Assembly (NCBI GenBank): GCA_030629485.1
Contig: DAOVOW010000030.1
Coordinates: 1-11,327, forward strand
Reading direction: 5' to 3'
Origin: a bacterium
Lineage (GTDB): Bacteria > Zixibacteria > MSB-5A5 > GN15 > FEB-12
DNA: 11,327 bases
In this document: piece after piece, positions 1-6,448 of the stretch
Layout of the letters: each line of letters opens with the position of its first letter
Position numbering within the stretch: position 1 is the first letter of the stretch
Program-made: the position numbers and the translations under genes
The notes under the pieces: generated by a model
The model's input: only the letters and a program-made list of their open reading frames with translations
Databases searched by the model: none
What the model was told of the DNA's origin: nothing

Positions 1-198
1 AGAGCACAAGTTATTTTGCCATACATATATTGTCGTAACTTTATGGGTTTTCTTTTACTACCGGTGGCGCACCCGCCTATATTTGTGCCAAATGACATTG
101 GAGACTTTATTGTTCTGATGATTGGTTGATTTTGGCAGCTTGGGGAAGGGACCGAGGGCATAGTCCAGCGGGAGTTCGCCAGGTTTGAGAACCTTGAT
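1..198. other. AT-rich upstream flank without a supported gene
   Basis: No convincing coding sequence is seen on either strand. The first 60 bases are clearly AT-rich compared with the rest of the window. A possible weak promoter is TTGCCA at 16-21, a 17-base gap and CTTTAT at 39-44, but the second box matches the consensus poorly and would leave a leader of about 150 bases, so it is not called as a promoter. The flank presumably holds the control region of the DUF1670 pair. Confidence 0.5.
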
Positions 199-213
199 AT
201 GCGAAAGGTCATC

Positions 214-1035
214 ATGATTAACAATTCTTCTCTGAGAAAGTGGGATCGTTTGGCTCAGAAGCAGTTGGATCAGCAGTTCCTACATGAGATCATTGAGGGG
301 CTTCAGTGTTCACCGTTTGAAGCTTCGGCTATGCTGGATACGGTGTACCGTGTCTATGCCCCGTACTTCGAGACGAGCGGGACGCTTAAGCCTGGGCAGA
401 TGCTCTTTCCGTTGGTCGCTATAGAAACTCCTTCACAAGTGCCGCTGTCTCAGAGCAAGCAAGTGACGGTTACCCTGACCATGGATGCTGGTGCTGAGGA
501 TCTGGAAGTCCGCAAGTCTGGAGGGGTTGAGGCACTACGACAACATCGGATGCAACGACTCTGCATTGAAGCGTTCCAGCAGGGTGGTCTGTTGACGGTT
601 GAAGATTTGGCTAATCGGTTGTTTAATTGTGGTCAGAGAACTATCACCAGGGATCTGCAAGCGTTGCGGCGGCAGGGGATCACTCTGCCGTTGCGTTCGA
701 CCATCAAGGATATGGGTCGATCCATCAGTCACCGGTCGTTGATCGTTGAGCAATGGTCTCACGGTAAAGAATACTCTGAGATCGCTCGCGCCACCTATCA
801 CAGTGTGAGTTCGGTACAGAACTATGTGAGTAAATTCAAGCGGGCTATTGCTCTAATGAAGGAAGGGTATGACCTGCACACAATCGCTTTCCTGGTCAAG
901 TTATCGACCTCTCTTGTTGAGTCGTATCAACAACTGTATCAGAGAGTTAAGATAGTCCCCCATCGTCGTCGGGAGCTGAAATCGTTTTTAAAAAAGGGGA
1001 TCAAAACCTCGCCGACCGGAGGCGCCCGTGATTAA
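214..1035 (+). CDS. DUF1670 family protein, first of a tandem pair
   Basis: Member of the DUF1670 family, whose function is unknown; a DNA-binding or regulatory role is inferred. Numbering residues from the upstream ATG at 199, an alpha-helical N-terminal part (about 10-75) is followed by a winged-helix-like segment at 130-162 (LTVEDLANRLF, then TITRDLQALRRQGI). Next come the family signature KDMGRSISHRS (170-180) and a second helix-turn-helix-like segment, EIARATYHSVSSVQNYVSKF (194-213). I prefer the ATG at 214 because AAAGG at 204-208 lies 5 bases before it; the ATG at 199 has no good ribosome site and would add five residues. The stop overlaps the GTG start of the next gene by 8 bases, so the two are coupled. 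The gene looks lower in G+C by eye than the genes from 2019 onward, which could indicate transfer. No transposase catalytic triad is evident. Confidence 0.8.
   Translation: MINNSSLRKWDRLAQKQLDQQFLHEIIEGLQCSPFEASAMLDTVYRVYAPYFETSGTLKPGQMLFPLVAIETPSQVPLSQSKQVTVTLTMDAGAEDLEVRKSGGVEALRQHRMQRLCIEAFQQGGLLTVEDLANRLFNCGQRTITRDLQALRRQGITLPLRSTIKDMGRSISHRSLIVEQWSHGKEYSEIARATYHSVSSVQNYVSKFKRAIALMKEGYDLHTIAFLVKLSTSLVESYQQLYQRVKIVPHRRRELKSFLKKGIKTSPTGGARD
1018..1022 (+). promoter_or_regulatory. Shine-Dalgarno site that fixes a GTG start
   Basis: GGAGG ends 5 bases before the GTG at 1028, the usual spacing. For the in-frame ATG at 1037 the gap would be 14 bases, which is too long. This supports the GTG start of the second DUF1670 gene and its 8-base overlap with the first. 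Confidence 0.7.
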
Positions 1036-1777
1036 AATGCCTGACAGTATAAAACGATATCGTTCGGCCAAAGCGCGTTTCTTCAAGCCGGTCATTATGA
1101 ACTTCTTTGCCCGAGAATGTCCTCGGTTTTTCGGACCGGTGATGAGAGAAAAACTGGCCGATGAATTGATCAAGTTGTTCGAAGCCATTGCGCCGGAAAC
1201 TTCTCGGTTGAAACATGGACAAATTCTCTGGAACGCTCTGGACAAGAATACCCGCGGCGACTCTCCTCGCCGCCGATACGTACCGGTCGTTCTTACTGTC
1301 ATCTCCGAAGAGGACGTCACTCAGTTGACCGAGGGAACCCTTATGTCCCTGGTTGCAGAAAACGCCATCGCCCGTATGATCCGTGAAGCTTACCAGCAAG
1401 GAGGAATCCTCTCCTGCCGCGATCTCGGCCTCATCCTCCTGAGACAACCCTCATGGATTTCCAGTACCAGAAAAGAATACGAAACCCAGCATGGCTGCAC
1501 CTTACCTCACACTGGCGCCCTGCATGATATGGGTTCCTCGGTCTCCCACAAGACCACCATCATTAGAAAGGTCATCCTTGAGAAAAAGGACCCAGCCGAT
1601 GTCGCCCGAGAATGTAATCATACTCAGGCTGCTGTGGATCGTTACCTCAAAGACTACCATCGCATCAAAACTCTACAGCAGTTTGGCCACAACCTCGATT
1701 TCATTCACTTGGCCACCCAGATCGCCAAACATGTTATTGTCCAGTACACCAACCTCATCAATATGGAGGAAAACTGA
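1028..1777 (+). CDS. DUF1670 family protein, second of a tandem pair
   Basis: A 249-residue diverged paralogue of the preceding gene. Shared landmarks appear in the same order: LKHGQILW (61-68) against LKPGQMLF, EAYQQGGILSCRDL (120-133) against EAFQQGGLLTVEDL, and LHDMGSSVSHKTTII (165-179) against IKDMGRSISHRSLIV. A C-terminal helix-turn-helix-like segment, DVARECNHTQAAVDRYLKDY (191-210), follows. The GTG at 1028 is chosen for its strong ribosome site. Overlapping coding and common ancestry suggest that the two proteins act together, perhaps as a heterodimer; this is inferred. The family is of unknown function. Nothing shows truncation or frameshift. The 241-base spacer downstream separates the pair from the DUF362 operon, which has its own promoter. 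Confidence 0.8.
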   Translation: MIKMPDSIKRYRSAKARFFKPVIMNFFARECPRFFGPVMREKLADELIKLFEAIAPETSRLKHGQILWNALDKNTRGDSPRRRYVPVVLTVISEEDVTQLTEGTLMSLVAENAIARMIREAYQQGGILSCRDLGLILLRQPSWISSTRKEYETQHGCTLPHTGALHDMGSSVSHKTTIIRKVILEKKDPADVARECNHTQAAVDRYLKDYHRIKTLQQFGHNLDFIHLATQIAKHVIVQYTNLINMEEN

Positions 1778-1810
1778 CTTGACTCGCCATATGGCTATAA
1801 CTGTGGCGGG

Positions 1811-1822
1811 TTCGCAATGACG
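1811..1822. repeat. Possible remnant of a dispersed CGTCATTGCGAA-type repeat
   Basis: TTCGCAATGACG, reverse complement CGTCATTGCGAA, resembles a core often seen in dispersed palindromic repeats of many bacterial genomes (CGTCATTGCGAG type). Only one copy is seen in the window and no inverted partner lies beside it, so this is resemblance only. Confidence 0.3.
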
Positions 1823-1861
1823 GCTTCTGGGGATTATCGACACTCTCTGAAAACTTGTCCA

Positions 1862-1957
1862 TCACAATACTGCAAGCCAGTTCGTTGTGACCGCGTGATC
1901 TTCAGATCGCGCGGGTGGCGGTGGCTGAGTCTGAAGACTCGTCTACCACAACACCGC
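1862..1957. repeat. Three adjoining hairpins
   Basis: First hairpin: TCACAA (1862-1867) pairs with TTGTGA (1885-1890), with an inner ACTG/CAGT pair. Second: CCGCGTGATC (1891-1900) pairs with GATCGCGCGG (1905-1914) across a TTCA loop, ten pairs including one G-T wobble. Third: GAGTC (1927-1931) pairs with GACTC (1936-1940) across TGAA, enclosed by GCGGTG (1918-1923) and CACCGC (1952-1957). The first two abut and the third starts three bases later. They could be a palindromic repeat cluster or a structured RNA element. There is no T-run, so a simple intrinsic terminator is unlikely. Confidence 0.6.
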
Positions 1958-1983
1958 AGACCAGTTGACCGGACCGAAAAGGG

Positions 1984-2011
1984 TTGACAGAATGCGATAG
2001 CGTCGTAGTAT
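1984..2011 (+). promoter_or_regulatory. Sigma70-type promoter for a leaderless transcript
   Basis: A perfect -35 box, TTGACA (1984-1989), is followed by 16 bases and TAGTAT (2006-2011) as the -10 box. An overlapping TATAAA sits at 2009-2014 with a less usual 19-base gap. The start codon at 2019 begins 7 or 8 bases after the -10 box, where transcription itself should begin. No Shine-Dalgarno sequence precedes the ATG. The DUF362 operon is therefore probably transcribed with little or no leader. Confidence 0.65.
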
Positions 2012-2018
2012 AAACAGT

Positions 2019-2939
2019 ATGAGCCGGGTTGTTGTTGTCAAACACGAGGGTGCGATCAGCGGTGAACAGTTACCGGTGAGTAGCTATATGAAAATGCTGA
2101 AGGAAGCGTTGACCGTTCTTACGGGTGAGACGGAGGACTCGGCGGCGCTGCGAAAGCTCCTGCCGCGTGGTGCGGTTGGTATGAAGACGAATTGTCTCAC
2201 TGGCAAGCTCAATTCCACGCCGGTAGCGCTGGTCGAGGCGCTCTCCGGTATCCTTGAAGACGCCGGATGGGATGCTAACAATATTGTGGTGTGGGAGCGC
2301 ACCAATCGTGAACTGCAGAAGGCGGGCTTCAAGCTCAACGCCTCCAGTTTCGGTCGTCGCTGTCTGGGCACGGATGCGAACGGTGTCGGGTACAGTGCCC
2401 GGTTCTACAGTGCCGGTGAGTCGTCAAGTCTGGTCAGCCGCATTCTGGAGAAAGTGGTGGCCGGCAATATCAACATGCCGGTGCTCAAGGATCACTCCAT
2501 CGCCGGGCTGTCGGGCGGTCTGAAAAACATGTTCGGCGCTATCAACAACCCCAACAAGTTTCACGACAACAACGGTGACCCGCACGTGGCCGAGGTGTCG
2601 ATGATGAGTCCCATTCGCTTGAAGAGCCGCCTGACTGTCATGGATGCCGTACAAGTTCAATATCACAACGGTCCGGGGTACGACCAGCGGTTTCTGGTGC
2701 GCTATGGGGCTGTCATACTGTCCGATGATCCGGTGGCCGCCGACCAAGTAGGTCTTGAGATAGTCGAGTGGTTGCGCAATAAAGGCGGTTTGCCGAACCT
2801 AGCAGAAGCCGGACGTCCGGCAACGTACCTCCAGACGGCCGAGAAGTTGGGGCTTGGCGTGGCGACTATGTCAGACATTGATCTGAAGGTTCTTGTTGTC
2901 GATGACAAGGGTCGTGTGCGACCGGGGGAGTTGCTGTGA
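2019..2939 (+). CDS. DUF362 family protein, without signal peptide
   Basis: A 306-residue DUF362 (COG2006-type) protein. The family is often linked with iron-sulfur proteins, but its reaction is not established to my knowledge. Landmarks are GMKTNCLTG (54-62), INMPVLKDHS (151-160) followed by GGLKNMFG (166-173), VMDA (207-210) and DDPVAAD (236-242). They match the order in the second DUF362 protein of the window. No signal peptide, membrane segment or CxxCxxC motif is visible, so it is probably cytoplasmic. The start is supported by the N-terminal strand SRVVVVKHE, typical of the family, although no ribosome site precedes it; the transcript is probably leaderless. It is the first gene of a three-gene operon, and its TGA overlaps the next ATG by one base. 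Confidence 0.85.
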   Translation: MSRVVVVKHEGAISGEQLPVSSYMKMLKEALTVLTGETEDSAALRKLLPRGAVGMKTNCLTGKLNSTPVALVEALSGILEDAGWDANNIVVWERTNRELQKAGFKLNASSFGRRCLGTDANGVGYSARFYSAGESSSLVSRILEKVVAGNINMPVLKDHSIAGLSGGLKNMFGAINNPNKFHDNNGDPHVAEVSMMSPIRLKSRLTVMDAVQVQYHNGPGYDQRFLVRYGAVILSDDPVAADQVGLEIVEWLRNKGGLPNLAEAGRPATYLQTAEKLGLGVATMSDIDLKVLVVDDKGRVRPGELL

Positions 2940-4078
2940 TGGACCGTCGGCTTTTCCTGAGGTGTCTTGGATGTTCCAGCGCCATAGCGGCTGCCTCGCA
3001 CAGTGGGTTGTGGCCTGAGTTCCTGGGGGGGATTGAGAATGTCTGCGCCTTCCAGAGCGCCGCCGGACTGTCCTCGGTTGAGGCCCGGTACTACAAGAAG
3101 CTGGAGGAGGGAGGCATTGAATGCGGACTCTGTCCAAGGAAATGTCGCATCACCGACCTCGAACGCGGCTACTGTGGGGTACGGGAGAATCGCGGCGACG
3201 TCTATTATACGTTGGTTTACGGACGACCCTGCTCAATGAATATTGATCCCATCGAGAAGAAACCGCTGTATCATTTTTACCCCGGCACCAAGGCCTTCTC
3301 GCTGGCCACTGCCGGGTGTAACGTCAACTGCAAGTTTTGCCAGAACTGGGAAATCTCACAGGCGCGTCCGGAACAGGTCGACAACATGGAGCTTTCCCCG
3401 GCGGGCGTGATCGACATCTGCGAGCGGCGCAGTGTTCCCATCATTGCCTACACCTACTCTGAGCCGATAGTTTTCTATGAGTACATGTACGATATCGCCG
3501 AGCTTGGTCACAAGCATTCCATTAAGTCGGTGATGATTACCGGTGGTTACATTGAGAGGCAGCCGTTGGCTGATCTGTTTCCGCAGATGGATGCGATCAA
3601 GGTTGATCTCAAGTCATTTCGTGAAGACTACTACCGCAAGATCGTCAGCGGCACATTGAAGCCGGTTCTTGATGCGTTGGTGCAAATCAAGAAAGCCGGT
3701 GTCTGGCTGGAGATAGTTTACCTGGTGGTGCCGACGTTGAACGACAGTGACGAAGAGTTCACTGATCTTGCGCGATGGATCAAGTCCAACATAGGTGTCG
3801 ATACGCCGATTCACTTCTCCCGTTTTCACCCTCAGTACTTGCTGCGCCATCTGCCGCCGACACCTTTGAAAACTCTTGAGCGAGCGCATGCAATCTGTCG
3901 TGCCGAGGGACTGCAATTCGTTTACCTCGGCAACGTCCCCGGTCATGCCGCCGAATCCACCTATTGCCCTGGGTGTGGTGAGGTGCTAATCGAAAGGCAC
4001 GGTTACCGCATCGTTCGCAATACTCTCAAGGGGAATCGGTGTGGACACTGTGATCGCACCATACCCGGACTGTTTTAG
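2939..4078 (+). CDS. AmrS-like radical SAM enzyme with a Tat-type N-terminus
   Basis: This 379-residue protein matches the AmmeMemoRadiSam (AmrS) family, often mislabelled pyruvate formate-lyase activating enzyme. The radical SAM triad is CNVNCKFC (C127, C131, C134), for a 4Fe-4S cluster that cleaves S-adenosylmethionine. An upstream cysteine motif CGLCPRKC (C62, C65, C69), with C79 and C98, precedes it. A zinc-ribbon-like tail has CPGC (343-346) and CGHC (368-371). TYSEPIVFYEY (172-182) and KVDLKSF (221-227) are family landmarks. The start reads MDRRLFLRCLG, close to the twin-arginine consensus, then a weakly hydrophobic alanine-rich stretch. Export of a radical SAM enzyme would be unusual, so this could be a relic. 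GGGGGAG at 2924-2930 serves either the ATG at 2939 (gap 8) or the GTG at 2936 (gap 5). The AMMECR1 and Memo partners are not in the window. The substrate is unknown. Confidence 0.85.
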   Translation: MDRRLFLRCLGCSSAIAAASHSGLWPEFLGGIENVCAFQSAAGLSSVEARYYKKLEEGGIECGLCPRKCRITDLERGYCGVRENRGDVYYTLVYGRPCSMNIDPIEKKPLYHFYPGTKAFSLATAGCNVNCKFCQNWEISQARPEQVDNMELSPAGVIDICERRSVPIIAYTYSEPIVFYEYMYDIAELGHKHSIKSVMITGGYIERQPLADLFPQMDAIKVDLKSFREDYYRKIVSGTLKPVLDALVQIKKAGVWLEIVYLVVPTLNDSDEEFTDLARWIKSNIGVDTPIHFSRFHPQYLLRHLPPTPLKTLERAHAICRAEGLQFVYLGNVPGHAAESTYCPGCGEVLIERHGYRIVRNTLKGNRCGHCDRTIPGLF

Positions 4079-6226
4079 ATGAACAGAAGCAAACCGTTTC
4101 TGCTCGGCCTGTATTCGATCTCCGGGCAGGTGTTGCTGTTGCGGGAGTTGATATCGTCGTTCAACGGCGATGAACTGCTCATTGGGTGGGCCATGTTCGG
4201 CTGGCTTTCAGCCGTAGCCGTCGGCGCGTATGCCGGGGGGCGCGTGGGGCGAGCGGTGGGCGCGGAAGCTCTGTTCATCGGGGGAAGCATCATGCTGGTA
4301 CTAATGGTACCGGCTGTGCGGCTATGCCCGATGTTGATAAGCGACGTGGTCGGCCAGGTGATCCTGTTCGGTACGGCGGCGGTTATATCGACGCTGGCGA
4401 TGTTGCCGGTGGGGCTGCTTTCAGGCTGGCTGTTCACCACTCTGGCGCGCGAGGGATGGCGCACAGAGGATGCTATCGTCATGGTTTATCTCTGGGAAGG
4501 GATAGGCGCTTTCGTCGGTGGTGTGATGATAGCCTGTCTTGCCGGCGGATTGATGTCCAACCTGGCCCTGACACTTTCGCTGGCCATCGCGGTAGTTGCG
4601 TTCGTGTTGCTCATGCGCCGGGATCGAAGACCGGTGACAACCTGGCTGTTCACTGTTGTCACACTGGTGCTTCTGACCGGGGTGTCATCCCTCGCCGGCA
4701 GACTCGATGAGGCTTTGGACCGGATCAAGTATCCACAGTACCAAGTGATGAAATCGTTCGACACCCACTATGGGCGACAAAGCCTCTTGTCGCGCCACGG
4801 CCTGGTGATACTGTTGTCCGACAACAAAACCGAGGCTACCCTGCCGGATCTGGAAAGGGCCGAGAATCTGTTGATTCCACCGCTGTTGTGCCGACCCGGA
4901 GCACGCGATATCCTGTACTTCGGACGTTGCGAGTTCGGGATCGCTCAGTTGGTGCGCGCCTTTCCGCAGCTACTGATAACAGCCGTCGATCCCCGTCGGC
5001 AGTTGACCGGCGCTATTGACCAAGCCATGCCGTTCCCGGGCGGGGTCTCGCGCCTGACCGATGACCCGGTATCGTTCATTGCGGCTCAAGCCGGTCTCGA
5101 CTGGTATGACATCATCATCGTCGACGCCGGGGAGCCGGACAGCTATCGCACCAGTCGCCTGCTCGGTGTTGAGTTTTTCACGCGAGCGCGAAGACTTCTC
5201 AGGGAGGACGGTCTCCTAGTTGTGCCGACCGGCTATGATACCGACCGCTACGTGAGCGACGAAACCGCCGTGATTCTATCAACCATACACCAGAGCCTGG
5301 CCGCTTCCTTCGGAGATGTTGAAATCTGGCCGGGCACAGGGACGGTTTTCATGGCATCAGCGTCGGAAGTCTGCCGCCTGGATGTCGACGCCTTCGTGAG
5401 CAGGCTGGACTCAATGGAGTACCAGCCGGTTTATCTGAGTGAGGGTTTTCTACGTGATCGCCTGTCCGAATTCAAGCTTGATCGGCTCAACGCATCTCTG
5501 ATCAGCATCGACCAGGTGAACAGCGTGGCTCGACCCGTCTTGCCCCACTTGCAGGGAATGTATCGTTCGCGCAGTGGTTTTGATCGGGCCATCCTCTCTC
5601 TTTGGTTCAACCAACCGTACGCCGTTTTGGTCGGTCTGACTCCACTGTTGGGCATCCTTGCTTACGCCTTGTTCGGTCGTGCCCGCCGTCGACGGTTCGG
5701 GCTGTTCTTGTACAGCACCGCCGGTCTGGTCTCAATAGCCCTGGAGTTGCTGTCGTTCTACGTCTACCAGACAACAGCCGGTTCTCTGTATGCTGAAATG
5801 GCAGCACTGGTGGGAGCGTTCATGCTCGGTCTGGCCGGCGGAACGTACTACTCGCACAAACTACAAAGCAAACATCTCGAGTACCCGGCGCTGATCGTGC
5901 TTTTGATCGCGTTAACAGTTTTCTTTGTGTCATGGCATCGTATCGATTCGCAGGTTGCGCTCGCGTATCATCTGATGTTCTTGTTCGTGGTGGCGCTGGC
6001 GTCGGGTTCGCTTTTCGTGGCGGCTACAGTACGTTACTACGAGGATCGTCCGCTGACCAATCGTGGCGCCGGTTATGCCGTTGAACTTCTCGGGTCAGCC
6101 ATCGGTGCGTTGTTGACATTGACGATACTCTTGCCGATGGTAGGCATTTCGTGGGTTCTGATACTTCTGGGCGCCGTCCTGGTGGTGGCCCTGGTCGGTG
6201 CTCTGGTTACTGAACGATGCTACTGA
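4079..6226 (+). CDS. Polytopic membrane protein with a spermidine-synthase-like domain
   Basis: A 715-residue inner-membrane protein with three parts. An N-terminal bundle of about seven hydrophobic segments (about 8-205) is followed by a soluble spermidine-synthase-like methyltransferase-fold domain (about 218-430) and a C-terminal bundle of about seven segments (about 511-710). In the soluble part, YPQYQVMKSFDTHYGRQSLL (218-237) and YDIIIVDAGEPDS (343-355) are typical of SpeE-like proteins. The glycine-rich loop that binds the nucleoside is degenerate (ILYFGRCEFG, 278-287), though the acidic residue of the next strand is kept (AVDP, 302-305). Polyamine synthesis is therefore doubtful; transfer to another substrate, or a non-catalytic sensor, is possible. 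The ATG directly follows the TAG of the radical SAM gene and no ribosome site is visible, so translation probably depends on re-initiation. It is the last gene of the operon. Confidence 0.75.
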   Translation: MNRSKPFLLGLYSISGQVLLLRELISSFNGDELLIGWAMFGWLSAVAVGAYAGGRVGRAVGAEALFIGGSIMLVLMVPAVRLCPMLISDVVGQVILFGTAAVISTLAMLPVGLLSGWLFTTLAREGWRTEDAIVMVYLWEGIGAFVGGVMIACLAGGLMSNLALTLSLAIAVVAFVLLMRRDRRPVTTWLFTVVTLVLLTGVSSLAGRLDEALDRIKYPQYQVMKSFDTHYGRQSLLSRHGLVILLSDNKTEATLPDLERAENLLIPPLLCRPGARDILYFGRCEFGIAQLVRAFPQLLITAVDPRRQLTGAIDQAMPFPGGVSRLTDDPVSFIAAQAGLDWYDIIIVDAGEPDSYRTSRLLGVEFFTRARRLLREDGLLVVPTGYDTDRYVSDETAVILSTIHQSLAASFGDVEIWPGTGTVFMASASEVCRLDVDAFVSRLDSMEYQPVYLSEGFLRDRLSEFKLDRLNASLISIDQVNSVARPVLPHLQGMYRSRSGFDRAILSLWFNQPYAVLVGLTPLLGILAYALFGRARRRRFGLFLYSTAGLVSIALELLSFYVYQTTAGSLYAEMAALVGAFMLGLAGGTYYSHKLQSKHLEYPALIVLLIALTVFFVSWHRIDSQVALAYHLMFLFVVALASGSLFVAATVRYYEDRPLTNRGAGYAVELLGSAIGALLTLTILLPMVGISWVLILLGAVLVVALVGALVTERCY

Positions 6227-6251
6227 TTGCGCCGCCGCCCGCGCACCGGTG

Positions 6252-6285
6252 CTGTCGGGTATCTCTACTCGACAGTTGGTTTGTT
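6252..6285 (+). terminator. Intrinsic terminator of the plus-strand operon
   Basis: CTGTCGGGTA (6252-6261) pairs with TACTCGACAG (6266-6275) across a TCTC loop, ten pairs with one G-T wobble. TTGGTTTGTT (6276-6285) follows as a T-rich tail. It lies 25 bases after the stop of the membrane-protein gene, the usual place for a terminator. Confidence 0.65.
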
Positions 6286-6291
6286 CAGCAG

Positions 6292-6314
6292 GTCGGGACC
6301 CCTGTGGTCCCGAC
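6292..6314. repeat. Perfect 9-bp palindrome
   Basis: GTCGGGACC (6292-6300) pairs exactly with GGTCCCGAC (6306-6314) across CCTGT. No T-run follows on either strand. It may be a dispersed palindromic unit or an accessory terminator between the convergent operons. Confidence 0.6.
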
Positions 6315-6405
6315 ACAGACGCAGCCTGTTCTTCACGATGGGTGAGTAGTTCGGCAGTCCACGGCCAAACAAGCTTGACCGTGTCACCCGACGACAACCT
6401 TGAGC

Positions 6406-6429
6406 GCGTCAGGCAGAGACGCCTGACGC
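6406..6429. repeat. Perfect 9-bp palindrome near the minus-strand operon end
   Basis: GCGTCAGGC (6406-6414) pairs exactly with GCCTGACGC (6421-6429) across AGAGAC. On the minus strand it begins 19 bases after the lipoprotein stop. The tail that follows (GCTCAAGGTTGT) is only mildly T-rich, so it may be the terminator of that operon or a REP-like unit. Confidence 0.55.
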
Positions 6430-6448
6430 CACGCCGGCTTCCCCACGT

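Larger units (their letters stand above)
1778..2018. other. Structured spacer with hairpins and a promoter
   Basis: This 241-base spacer has no supported gene. In order it holds a REP-like 12-mer (1811-1822), a row of hairpins (1862-1957) and a promoter (1984-2011) for the DUF362 operon. None of the hairpins is followed by a run of T, so termination of the DUF1670 transcript here is not clear. Confidence 0.6.
6227..6448. other. Convergent spacer rich in hairpins
   Basis: This 222-base spacer separates the ends of two convergent operons. It contains three strong hairpins (6252-6275, 6292-6314, 6406-6429) and no supported gene. Confidence 0.6.

Noticed and set aside
199..1777. Insertion sequence
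   Set aside because: The paired DUF1670 genes look module-like, but no terminal inverted repeats, target duplications or transposase catalytic residues could be found.
2939..4078. Pyruvate formate-lyase activating enzyme
   Set aside because: The CGLCPRKC motif before the radical SAM triad, the zinc-ribbon tail and the lack of a formate-lyase gene fit AmrS instead.
4079..6226. Genuine spermidine synthase
   Set aside because: The cofactor loop is degenerate and the domain is embedded between about fourteen membrane segments, unlike soluble SpeE.
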